18,107 nt of DNA, from assembly GCA_002479245.1 (NCBI GenBank), contig DLMG01000295.1, positions 2,683-20,789 on the forward strand, given 5' to 3'. Below are positions 6,607 to 13,154 of the stretch, one piece after another (the first letter of the stretch is position 1; each line of letters opens with the position of its first letter). A model generated the notes under the pieces. The model was not told the DNA's origin. It made no database searches and saw nothing but the letters and a program-made list of their open reading frames with translations. The stretch comes from Verrucomicrobia subdivision 3 bacterium UBA7542 (GTDB taxonomy: Bacteria > Verrucomicrobiota > Verrucomicrobiia > Limisphaerales > UBA11358). A program made the translations under genes and the position numbers.

Positions 6607-6810
6607 AGCGCCGTCAGGCGCGGCATCTTTGTAGAACCACAAATTGAAAACCCTCACCCGGCCTGCGGCCACCCTCTCCCATCCGATGGGCGAGGGACAA
6701 GCTCCGTAGGCGCGGTATATTCCAACCATTCGCCGATGATGCCGCTCCTACGGAGCTTGGAATTTTCTGATTTCAATTTTCTACAAATATGCCAGCCCTG
6801 ACGGGCTTGG
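6607..6810. repeat. Nested palindromic repeats
   Basis: An outer pair, 6607-6634 and 6780-6808 (GGCATCTTTGTAG / CTACAAATATGCC), encloses several smaller repeats. CAAATTGAAAA at 6640-6650 pairs imperfectly with TTTTCTGATTTCAATTTT at 6763-6780. CCCTCACCCGGCC...GATGGGCGAGGG at 6651-6697 is a unit of its own. AGCTCCGTAGG at about 6700 pairs with CCTACGGAGCT at about 6748-6758. No coding sequence is supported. The 140 bases after it, up to repeat A copy 4, show nothing clear. Confidence 0.7.
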
Positions 6811-6950
6811 AAATTCGTGTCAATTCGTGAAATGGACTCGCTCGCACCCGCTCGCTTGGCCCTCGCGGGCCTTCGCCTCCGGCAAATTCCTTTCGCCGCT
6901 TCCCAGGCGGCTCAAGTCGCGTCAAAAAACTCCGCGCCTTTGCAAATTCC

Positions 6951-7015
6951 GCCGCCGCCAGGATTCCTTCAGGGTTTGAATTTATCCGGCGTCCGCGCCG
7001 GCAGGGAGTTGAACA
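6951..7015 (+). repeat. Repeat A, copy 4 (internally deleted)
   Basis: It has the 5' start of repeat A (GGATTCCTTCAGGGTTTGAA to TATCCGG) joined directly to a 3' end (CGCGCCGGCAGGGAGTTGAA). Copy 5 carries that same 3' end far downstream (CGCGCCGGCAAGGAGTTAAA, near 8150), so about 130 bases of middle are missing here. Confidence 0.7.
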
Positions 7016-7117
7016 GAAGGCAACCAAGGGAACGAAGAAAGAAATGTGCAGTCTTGGTTTGCTTCGTTTTCTTCTGCAAAAGTTTTTGCCTTTTCGGCTC
7101 GGCCGGAAATTTCCCGG

Positions 7118-7363
7118 TCAGGCCGCCGCCAGGACGTGTCGCGCGTGGGCGATTTCGTCTTTGGCAATCTGTCGAATCTGATTGGCCAGCAGCGTGACGA
7201 CGGCAATGGTTTTCCCGGCGAGCGTCATAAATTCCACCGTGCAGCCTTTGCCGCCTTCATGAACGAGCACGACCGTGCCAATGTCACCCGCGCTCAAGCC
7301 GTGTTCCGGCAGGTCGGTCGTCAACACCACGTTGTCGAGTTCTTTGATCATCGCATCAGGCAT
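7118..7363 (-). CDS. DUF4926-like small protein
   Basis: An 81-aa protein from ATG 7363 (MPDAMIKELDNVVLTTDLPE); a second ATG at 7351 is equally possible. The pattern LDNVVLTTDLPEHGLSAGDIG, then GTVVLVHEGG, TVEFMTLAGKTIAVVTL and EIAHARHV is that of DUF4926, a short beta-rich domain found in small gene cassettes, often beside other tiny unknown genes. No enzyme motif or membrane segment is present. It is the last gene of a leftward set of three with gaps of only 9 and 11 nt. Its role is unknown; a part in a TA or immunity module is suggested only by context. Confidence 0.7.
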   Translation of the reverse strand: MPDAMIKELDNVVLTTDLPEHGLSAGDIGTVVLVHEGGKGCTVEFMTLAGKTIAVVTLLANQIRQIAKDEIAHARHVLAAA

Positions 7364-7374
7364 CCAAAGGCTAT

Positions 7375-7635
7375 TTACGCCGCGACCACTTCCACGCGCG
7401 GAGAAAAGCCGAGCTGATGCAAAAGCTGCTCGCAATCCTCCCACGCGAGACCGAAGGCGCGAACATCCGCCACCCCGAGGCGGGCGATGACGGCTGAAAT
7501 CGTCCCGGCGTCGGACCCGGCAAACTCACCATCCATCAAGGCGCGTTCCGCCCAATCCACCAACTGCGCCGGCGTGATCTCGTGATGAAGATACGCGGCG
7601 ATTTTGTCGGCGACGGTTTGTTTCGTGATCGTCAT
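7375..7635 (-). CDS. Small conserved-looking protein, middle gene of three-gene cassette
   Basis: An 86-aa protein (MTITKQTVADKIAAYLHHEI, ending LGFSPRVEVVAA). It is mostly helical and acidic, with a WAERALMDGEF stretch and a WEDCEQLLHQLGF end. I do not recognise a named domain with confidence. Similar proteins occur beside DUF4926 genes, from memory only. There is no Shine-Dalgarno sequence before ATG 7635. The gene starts 9 nt after the upstream gene's stop, so it is probably cotranscribed. Confidence 0.65.
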   Translation of the reverse strand: MTITKQTVADKIAAYLHHEITPAQLVDWAERALMDGEFAGSDAGTISAVIARLGVADVRAFGLAWEDCEQLLHQLGFSPRVEVVAA

Positions 7636-7644
7636 GGTTGTATT

Positions 7645-7881
7645 CTACACTTTCTGATGGCCTTTATCCACCGGGAATTTCTCGTGAATTTCAACCGGCC
7701 GGCCCGTGTCGTCGTAAATCTCCTGCCAGAAACGCACGGTGGTTTCCCCGGCGTCCACGTCCTTCAAATACCGCGCCCGCCAGCCGGAGCGTCCGGTTAT
7801 GTCCGGATGATAACGCCGTCCGCCGCCGGGCAAATCCTCCCAATGGCCAAATTTCTTTTCATTTTGATGGCGCGAACTCAT
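7645..7881 (-). CDS. Small basic protein of unknown function, first gene of three-gene cassette
   Basis: A 78-aa protein (MSSRHQNEKKFGHWEDLPGG, ending EIHEKFPVDKGHQKV). It is rich in charged and aromatic residues, with a likely beta-sheet core (GRRYHPDITGRSGWRARYLK, VRFWQEIYDDTGRPVE). No catalytic motif or membrane helix is seen. It opens the leftward three-gene set and is fairly AT-neutral like its neighbours. No strong promoter was found upstream. A link with the toxin-antitoxin genes around it is contextual only. Confidence 0.6.
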   Translation of the reverse strand: MSSRHQNEKKFGHWEDLPGGGRRYHPDITGRSGWRARYLKDVDAGETTVRFWQEIYDDTGRPVEIHEKFPVDKGHQKV

Positions 7882-7972
7882 GGCATCCGATGGCCGACAG
7901 CGGAACAGAACTGGGCCGGCGATTCAATTCAAAAACCAGACGGTTGTTCTCATTTCGCATTCTGAATTGATC

Positions 7973-8171
7973 CCGCCGCAAGGATTCCTTCAGGGGTTGA
8001 ATTTATCCGGCATTCGCGCCTGCTTGGCCGCCCTGGTCAGGCGGGTTTTGCGGGTGTCCGGTTCCGACAGGAAAAGCCACTGCGCTTCCGCACCAGTCCC
8101 GCCGGAGCCGCTCCAGCCCGTCCGGCGCGGGGAAATCGGACGGATGAACCCGCGCCGGCAAGGAGTTAAAC
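7973..8171 (+). repeat. Repeat A, copy 5 (longest 3' end)
   Basis: It starts GGATTCCTTCAGGGGTTGAA and keeps GGAAAAGCCACTGCGCTTCC. It has a different segment after TATCCGG (8010-8048) and extends to CGCGCCGGCAAGGAGTTAAA. It is in the same orientation as copies 1-4. Confidence 0.75.
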
Positions 8172-8186
8172 CCGAAAACCGAAATA

Positions 8187-8309
8187 TGAACCGCGGATTT
8201 CACGGATGATAAACGGATTTCATTTGCGGCGCATGCTTCGGACTCATCCGGCTGGTTTCGTCTCCAAGTTCTTGGTCATCCGCGTCATCCGCGTCATCCG
8301 CGGTTTCAT
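8187..8309. repeat. Inverted repeat with a 9-bp tandem repeat
   Basis: ATGAACCGCGGAT at 8186-8198 pairs imperfectly with ATCCGCGGTTTCAT near 8296-8309. The right arm contains three tandem copies of TCATCCGCG (8276-8302). It is intergenic, between repeat A copy 5 and the second antitoxin gene. Confidence 0.65.
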
Positions 8310-8326
8310 GACTCGCAACTTGCAAT

Positions 8327-8623
8327 TCAAGCCGCCTTGTCCAAAGCGACGGAGACGCGCAGGCCCAGGGGTTTCAACATTTCCTGCAACGTGGCCAGCG
8401 TGGGATTGCCATTTTTCGACAGAATCTTGTAAAGGCTCGGCCGCTTGAGTTCCACGCGCCCGGCCAGACTGCCCATGCCGCCGCCGGCTTCCACCACATC
8501 TTTGAGCGCAATCAGGAACGCGGCGCCGTCCTTCTCCGCCAGCACCTGGGCGAGATAGTCGGCGGCGTAGTGCGGGTCTTCCAGCCGCTTGAGCAGGTCA
8601 TCCCGATAATCTTTCAGACGCAT
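8327..8623 (-). CDS. HigA-like antitoxin, copy 2 (orphan)
   Basis: A 98-aa protein, identical to the antitoxin at 3870-4166 except at six positions (N5D, N32D, S33G, G58E, I82M, E96K). The HTH region GGGMGSLAGRV and LKRPSLYKILSK is kept. Its toxin gene has been cut to a stub (8624-8678), so it is an orphan. It could still cross-neutralise a related toxin or bind the same operator. With copy 1 it forms a pair of direct repeats flanking the island. Confidence 0.9.
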   Translation of the reverse strand: MRLKDYRDDLLKRLEDPHYAADYLAQVLAEKDGAAFLIALKDVVEAGGGMGSLAGRVELKRPSLYKILSKNGNPTLATLQEMLKPLGLRVSVALDKAA

Positions 8624-8678
8624 GTTTCGTAAATTGTTGCCACAGTTGTTGCGAGCGGCGGATGTCGCGTGCCTGGCT
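8604..8678 (-). pseudogene. Toxin C-terminal stub upstream of antitoxin copy 2
   Basis: On the minus strand this reads SQARDIRRSQQLWQQFTKHA before running into the antitoxin, matching the C-terminus of RelE/HigB-like toxins and the out-of-frame end of the copy at 4147-4221. Homology with copy 1 stops sharply at 8678. Everything upstream of this in the toxin is gone. Confidence 0.75.
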
Positions 8679-8694
8679 CACTATTTCCGATTTT

Positions 8695-8759
8695 CGATAT
8701 ACGATTTACGCGATAGGCCTGGATTGTTGCAAGACTCGTCAATCGTAAATCGCATATCG
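8695..8759. repeat. AT-rich inverted repeat
   Basis: CGATATACGATTTACG (8695-8710) and CGTAAATCGCATATCG (8744-8759) pair with one mismatch. It is intergenic and close to the RIT element left end. A decayed arm of the CTCCTCACGTCG repeat follows at 8769-8795. Confidence 0.75.
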
Positions 8760-8817
8760 TAAATATATCAGAGCCTCCTCACGTCGGCTGCTACAATCTT
8801 AAGAATAGAAATACCCC

Positions 8818-8837
8818 TTATGCCGAGCTCGGCATAA
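8818..8837. repeat. 20-bp perfect palindrome beside the RIT left end
   Basis: TTATGCCGAGCTCGGCATAA is two abutting copies of ATGCCGAG, the same half-site found twice within each RIT terminal repeat. It lies 4 bp outside the left terminal repeat and has no counterpart beyond the right one. Confidence 0.85.
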
Positions 8838-8841
8838 TGGC

Positions 8842-8937
8842 TATTTTGCCTAGCTCCGGGTAATGCCGAGTAGTTGGGGTGATTCTTCAAAAACATGAAG
8901 AATCACCCCTTTTTTCTTTTCCTGACTCGGCATTATC
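8842..8937 (+). repeat. RIT left terminal inverted repeat
   Basis: 96 bp, matching the reverse complement of 12145-12240 at 93 positions. It contains a 10-bp inverted pair, TAATGCCGAG (8861-8870) and CTCGGCATTA (8926-8935), around a terminator-like hairpin. The pair is a good candidate for recombinase half-sites. Confidence 0.95.
8876..8920 (+). terminator. Rho-independent terminator-like hairpin in RIT left end
   Basis: A 13-bp perfect stem (GGGGTGATTCTTC at 8876-8888 with 8897-8909), an 8-nt loop, then TTTTTTCTTTT. On the plus strand it would stop rightward transcripts entering the element from outside. Confidence 0.8.
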
Positions 8938-8986
8938 GAGTGCCATTCCTCGCGGTTTAACCTCACAAAAAGAAAGGAATGCATTT

Positions 8987-10225
8987 ATGAGTAAGCGGTT
9001 TCGTAGTTATCCCAAAACGCTACAGCCCCTGCAATCAGGTCCACTTGGAAAGCATCTGGACAAGTTCGCTGCGCTGCTGGTTCAACAGGGCTATTGCAGT
9101 GTGACTGGCTGGAATATGCTTCGATTGGTTGCTGATCTGAGCGGTTGGATGGTTCAGAGAAAGCTGCGGGTCGAAGACCTCAATGAACAGCAAACCACCA
9201 AGTTCCTTGGCTGGCGCTGGCAACGTGTTGTTCACCGAAGTGGCGATCAATCCACCTTGACGCTTTTACTCCGACACTTGCGTCAGGCGGACATCGTCCC
9301 GCCGCCGGTGTCTCCGCCACTGACTTCCATAGATTTGGTCGAACGGGACTACGGACGTTTTCTCCGACAGGAACGGGGCTTCATGTCAGCGAGCGTGGGC
9401 CAGTATCTGTGCGTTGCCAGACGCTTTTTATGGCATCGGTTCCGCGGTGGAAAAATCCGGCTGAAGGAACTATGCACGAAGGATGTGACCGGTTTTGTTT
9501 TGAAGGACTCGTCCATTCGCGGTCGTCGCTCGACTCAACTGATGACCTCGGTGTTGCGCAGTTTTTTGAATTACCTTTTTCAGGAAGGCAGGACCGCCAC
9601 CAATCTGGCAGCAGCCATCCCGGCCACTGCGGGTGGGCGATTGTCGGAACTGCCCCGCTATCTGGAGAAGGCGCAGGTGGAGAAGTTGCTGCGATGCTGT
9701 GACCGTCGCAGTAAAGTGGGTCGGCGTGACCATGCGATCCTGGTTCTGTTGGCTCGACTCGGCTTGCGCGCCGGCGAAGTGGCGTGCCTTGAGTTGGATG
9801 ACATTGACTGGGCGGCCGGGGAACTGCTTGTTCGCGGCAAGGGCAATCGCATGGATCGGATGCCTTTGCTCCAGGATGTCGGCAAAGCCGTGGCGGATTA
9901 TTTAGAAAGAGGGCGGCCACCCTGTTCAACGCGCCGTGTCTTTGTCCATTGCAAAGCGCCGTATGCAGGCTTCGGCAGCCCGCCCAATCCGGTTTGTGGG
10001 GTCGTTCGCCGGGCATTGGCACGTGCCGGGTTGAACCCGCGAAATCGAGGCGCGCATTTGCTTCGCCATTCTTTAGCCACAAACCTGCTCCGGGGTGGAG
10101 CTTCCCTGACGCAAATCGGCCAGGTGCTCAGGCACAAACAAACTCAGACCACCGAGATTTACGCGAAGGTCGATCTGAACGCATTGCGCGCTCTGACTCA
10201 ACCATGGCCCGGAGGTGCGCAATGA
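8987..10225 (+). CDS. ritA: Tyrosine recombinase, first RIT protein
   Basis: 412 aa from ATG 8987, which has AAAGGA 8 nt upstream. The reading frame stays open back to 8879 inside the terminal repeat, but those codons come from the terminator hairpin and are rejected. N-terminal core-binding domains are followed by a catalytic domain with the integrase residues in order: Arg261 in LGLRAGEV, HLLRHS (His357, Arg360) and LRHKQTQTTEIY (His383, Tyr392). The protein should cut and rejoin DNA at the element ends together with the two following recombinases. Its stop overlaps the next start (ATGA). The symbol ritA is assigned by position in the trio, not by a search. Confidence 0.88.
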   Translation: MSKRFRSYPKTLQPLQSGPLGKHLDKFAALLVQQGYCSVTGWNMLRLVADLSGWMVQRKLRVEDLNEQQTTKFLGWRWQRVVHRSGDQSTLTLLLRHLRQADIVPPPVSPPLTSIDLVERDYGRFLRQERGFMSASVGQYLCVARRFLWHRFRGGKIRLKELCTKDVTGFVLKDSSIRGRRSTQLMTSVLRSFLNYLFQEGRTATNLAAAIPATAGGRLSELPRYLEKAQVEKLLRCCDRRSKVGRRDHAILVLLARLGLRAGEVACLELDDIDWAAGELLVRGKGNRMDRMPLLQDVGKAVADYLERGRPPCSTRRVFVHCKAPYAGFGSPPNPVCGVVRRALARAGLNPRNRGAHLLRHSLATNLLRGGASLTQIGQVLRHKQTQTTEIYAKVDLNALRALTQPWPGGAQ

Positions 10226-11151
10226 GCAACTTAAGCGTTCATCTCAAAAATTACCTAAAACTCCGGCGAGGGCTCGGGTTCAAGCTGCATAGCGCGGGTA
10301 TGTATCTGCGCAACTTTGTGCGTTTTGCGGAAGCAAAACGGGCGCGGTTCATCACGACCAAGCTGGCGTTGCAATGGGCAACCCAGCCGCCGAATACCAA
10401 ACCGGTGCAACGTGGCAGCCGCCTGAGCGTGGTGCGGCGCTTTGCTGAATATGTGAGCACGGTCGATCCGCGCACGGAAGTTCCCCCGCCAAAGCTTTTG
10501 CCTTACACCATTCGCCGACGGCCTCCGCATCTCTATCGCAATGACGAGGTCCGCAGATTGGTTGACGCGGCGTATCAGATTAATCCTGCCAATCCGATCA
10601 AAGGCCCGACACTGGGTACGCTGTTGGGATTGCTGGCAGCGACGGGAATGCGAGTTAGTGAAGCCCTGGAGCTGGACGGCGGTGATGTTGATTTAGAGCG
10701 GGAGCTTCTGACCATCCGTTTGGCGAAGGGAAACAAGACCAGATTGGTGCCGCTTCACGGTTCGACCGTTGCAGCCCTCCGGCGATACGCTTCCGTCCGG
10801 GACAGCGTTTATCCACATCGGGCAAATCCAAGCTTCTTCGTTTGGGAGGGAGGCGTTCGCCTGGGCTATGACTCCGTAAATCGTTGGTTCCTTTTGGTGT
10901 CTTGCCAGATTGGGTTGCGCAAACCCGGCGACCAACGTGGCCCGCGCGTGCATGATCTGCGGCATCACTTCGCGATCCAGACGATGCTTCAGTGGTATCG
11001 GACCGACACCGATGTCGAAGTGCATTTGCCGGAGTTGAGCACTTATCTCGGCCACGTCCATGTTCGGGATACGTATTGGTATCTCTCGGCGGTGCCGGAA
11101 CTGTTGCAACTCGCCACCCTGCGCTTGCAACCGAAGGAGGCCGGACGATGA
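10222..11151 (+). CDS. ritB: Tyrosine recombinase, second RIT protein
   Basis: 309 aa from ATG 10222, with GGAGG 6 nt upstream and an ATGA overlap with ritA; an earlier in-frame start would only add codons inside ritA. The N-terminus (SVHLKNYLKLRRGLGFKLHS) is the arm/core-binding part. The catalytic residues are present: Arg144 in ATGMRVSEAL, VHDLRHHF, then LGH (His278) and the probable nucleophile Tyr287 in TYWYLS. The region between LRHHF and LGH is longer than in ordinary integrases (TDTDVEVHLPELSTY), a form seen in this recombinase branch. It is part of one transcript with ritA and ritC. Confidence 0.88.
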   Translation: MSNLSVHLKNYLKLRRGLGFKLHSAGMYLRNFVRFAEAKRARFITTKLALQWATQPPNTKPVQRGSRLSVVRRFAEYVSTVDPRTEVPPPKLLPYTIRRRPPHLYRNDEVRRLVDAAYQINPANPIKGPTLGTLLGLLAATGMRVSEALELDGGDVDLERELLTIRLAKGNKTRLVPLHGSTVAALRRYASVRDSVYPHRANPSFFVWEGGVRLGYDSVNRWFLLVSCQIGLRKPGDQRGPRVHDLRHHFAIQTMLQWYRTDTDVEVHLPELSTYLGHVHVRDTYWYLSAVPELLQLATLRLQPKEAGR

Positions 11152-12146
11152 AAACTCAATCCACCTTCTCCGAACTGCTGCAAGCCTACTTCACCCAGCG
11201 ACTGATGAACGAGTGCAATGCCAGTCCGCACACAATCGCAAATTATCGGGACACGTTCCGTCTCCTGATCGCCTTTGCACATCGCACCCTAAAAAAACCG
11301 CCGACGGCACTGACCATGCAGCATCTGGACGCTGCCTTCGTCTGTCGCTTTCTCGATCATCTGGAAAAGGATCGCGGCGTTAGTGCGCGCAGTCGCAACG
11401 TGCGTCTGGCGGCCATCCACTCGTTCTTCCATTACGTCGCGCTCCAGGAACCGGCTCTCGGCGCGCTGGCGCAACGCGTTCTGGCCATCAAGAGCAAACG
11501 TCACCTCAAAAAGCCGATCGACTTCCTCACCCGGACCGAAGCGGAAGCGCTGTTGTCCGCGCCGGACCAGCAGACGTGGTCAGGCCGCCGGGATCGGGCG
11601 TTGCTCTTGCTGGCGCTCCAAACCGGACTGCGTCTCTCGGAGATCATCAGTCTGTGCTGTCAGGACATTGCTTTGGACACGGGCGCTCATGTGCGTTGCA
11701 CTGGGAAAGGACGCAAAATCCGGTGCATTCCATTGCGCAAGGAAACAGTGGCAACGCTGCGTGCCTGGCTGCGTGAACAAAAAGCCCAGCCTCTCGATCC
11801 GCTCTTTCCCAACGTGCGCGGCAAACCGTTGAGCCGAGACGGAGTTCAGTATCTGCTCACCAAACATGTGGCCACTGCGCGCCAGCAATGTCCGTCTTTG
11901 AAAAACAAGCGAGTCTCCCCGCACGTCCTGCGACACAGCACAGCGATGGATCTGCTCCAATGCGGCGTTGATCGTTCCGTCATCGCTTTGTGGCTCGGGC
12001 ACGAACGAATGGACACGACGCAGATTTATCTTCATGCGAGTCTTGAACTCAAAGAAAAGGCGCTCGCCAAGACAGAACCCTTTTACGGCCGACCGCGCCG
12101 ATACCGCCCGCCCGAGCAACTGATGGCCTTTCTGCAAAGCCTCTGA
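11148..12146 (+). CDS. ritC: Tyrosine recombinase, third RIT protein
   Basis: 332 aa from ATG 11148, with AAGGAGG at 11134-11140 (7-nt spacing) and an ATGA overlap with ritB. The N-terminal SAM-like domain (FTQRLMNECNASPHTIANYR) is of the XerD-like type. The catalytic set is complete: Arg162 in TGLRLSEI, SPHVLRHS, LGH (His285) and Tyr294 in DTTQIY. Its TGA stop at 12144-12146 touches the right terminal repeat, so the gene fills the element to its edge. It is the most conventional integrase of the three. Confidence 0.9.
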   Translation: MKTQSTFSELLQAYFTQRLMNECNASPHTIANYRDTFRLLIAFAHRTLKKPPTALTMQHLDAAFVCRFLDHLEKDRGVSARSRNVRLAAIHSFFHYVALQEPALGALAQRVLAIKSKRHLKKPIDFLTRTEAEALLSAPDQQTWSGRRDRALLLLALQTGLRLSEIISLCCQDIALDTGAHVRCTGKGRKIRCIPLRKETVATLRAWLREQKAQPLDPLFPNVRGKPLSRDGVQYLLTKHVATARQQCPSLKNKRVSPHVLRHSTAMDLLQCGVDRSVIALWLGHERMDTTQIYLHASLELKEKALAKTEPFYGRPRRYRPPEQLMAFLQSL

Positions 12147-12240
12147 TAATGCCGGGTCAGGAAAAGAAAAAAGGGGTGATTCTTCATGTTTTTGAAGAAT
12201 CACCCCGACTACTCGGCATTACCCGGGGCTAGGCAAAATA
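12145..12240 (-). repeat. RIT right terminal inverted repeat
   Basis: The partner of 8842-8937. Its outer 12 bp (12229-12240) are read as the last codons and stop of radC on the minus strand, and its inner 2 bp overlap the ritC stop. Confidence 0.95.
12162..12206 (-). terminator. Terminator-like hairpin in RIT right end, positioned to end radC
   Basis: A mirror copy of the left hairpin: on the minus strand, a 13-bp stem with an 8-nt loop followed by TTTTTTCTTTT. It starts 22 nt after the radC stop codon, so it can act as the radC terminator while blocking leftward read-in to the element. Confidence 0.8.
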
Positions 12241-12936
12241 CCCCAGCTCCCGCAGCGACGCGTAGTCCTTCGGCCGTTCCGGCGTCGCGCGGCCAATGAT
12301 GACGTGGTCGAGCACTTCAATCTTCAAAAGCTGCCCGGCCCGGATCAAATCGCGCGTCACCTTGATGTCGGCCTCGCTCGGCGTCGGGTCGCCGCTCGGA
12401 TGATTGTGCGCGAGCACCACGGCGGCGGCGTTGGCCGCGATGGCGGCTTTGAAAACTTCGCGCGGATGCACGAGCAACGTGTCAATCGTCCCATCGGTGA
12501 CCGGCTCGACCCGGATCAGCCGGCGACGCGTGTTCAGCAGCAGGACCTGGAGGGTTTCCACGTTCTTCACCAGGTTTTGCTCGCGCAGCAGTTGAACGAT
12601 GGCCTCCGGGTTGTCGAGCACCGGCGATTCGCGCTGCAAATCCTCCGCCATTTTCCGCGCCAGCGCAAACGCCGCCACCAGCGTCACCGCCTTGTCGCGA
12701 CCGATGCCTTTGACGCTCCGCAAATCGTCCACCGACGCCCGCGCCAGCGCCTGAAGCGTGCCGAATTTTTGAATCAATTGTTTGCCGATTTCGACCGCGT
12801 TCGCGCCTTTCAAGCCGGTGCGCAGCAGAATGGCAATCAACTCCGCGTGGCTCAAGGCGTCCGCACCGAGCGCCACGAGCCTTTCGCGTGGGCGTTCACT
12901 GACAGGTTGATCTTTAAGCCGCATGGATTCGCTCAT
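12229..12936 (-). CDS. radC: RadC-family JAMM/MPN+ domain protein
   Basis: 235 aa from ATG 12936 (MSESMRLKDQPVSERPRERL); ATG 12924 is an alternative and the longer frame to 12972 looks non-coding. An N-terminal UPF0758 domain (RPRERL...LSHAELIAILLRTG) carries a helix-hairpin-helix (LRSVKGIGRDKAVTL). The C-terminal JAMM metalloprotease-like domain has the motif AHNHPSGDPTPSEAD, with both His and the Asp intact. Despite the name, a repair role is not established for the family; it is often linked to mobile DNA. The last residues (YFA and stop) are read from the RIT terminal repeat, so the present C-terminus is partly supplied by the mobile element. Confidence 0.92.
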   Translation of the reverse strand: MSESMRLKDQPVSERPRERLVALGADALSHAELIAILLRTGLKGANAVEIGKQLIQKFGTLQALARASVDDLRSVKGIGRDKAVTLVAAFALARKMAEDLQRESPVLDNPEAIVQLLREQNLVKNVETLQVLLLNTRRRLIRVEPVTDGTIDTLLVHPREVFKAAIAANAAAVVLAHNHPSGDPTPSEADIKVTRDLIRAGQLLKIEVLDHVIIGRATPERPKDYASLRELGYFA

Positions 12937-13154
12937 GCAAAATGGTTTAACCGCGAACCAGGCGAAACACACGAAAATTCATGGCAACTTTTTCTGGACA
13001 AACCATTTTGCCCGGCGCAAGGTCAAAATCTGAAACGGGATGGGCGGCAAAACAAGCCGTCCATTGTTAGTTGGGTGGCATTTGGGTGTGACGATCTGAT
13101 TGCAGGACTGTCTGAAGGGTTGTGTGAAAGTTCAACATTAACCAGAAAAGAACC

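Larger units (their letters stand above)
8842..12240 (+). mobile_element. RIT (Recombinase in Trio) element, apparently complete
   Basis: Three tyrosine-recombinase genes in one direction, each pair overlapping by ATGA, lie between 96-bp inverted terminal repeats. This is the defining layout of RIT elements. All three recombinases keep their catalytic residues and the repeats differ at only 3 of 96 positions, so it looks recent and possibly active. No target-site duplication could be recognised: the bases next to the ends are TGGC on the left and CCCC on the right. It sits at the exact 3' end of radC. Confidence 0.92.

Noticed and set aside
4574..8171. Repeat A as integron attC sites
   Set aside because: No integron integrase is present and I could not find paired RYYYAAC/GTTRRRY core sites at the repeat ends.
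8276..8302. CRISPR-like repeats
   Set aside because: Three contiguous 9-bp units (TCATCCGCG) with no spacers; this is a simple tandem repeat.
8879..8986. Extended start of the first recombinase within the left terminal repeat
   Set aside because: These codons are read from the terminator hairpin. The same peptide start appears on the opposite strand at the right end (from 12203), which is a repeat artefact. ATG 8987 has a good ribosome site.
8838..12244. Target-site duplication at the RIT element ends
   Set aside because: Flanking bases (TGGC and CCCC) do not match, so no duplication can be claimed.
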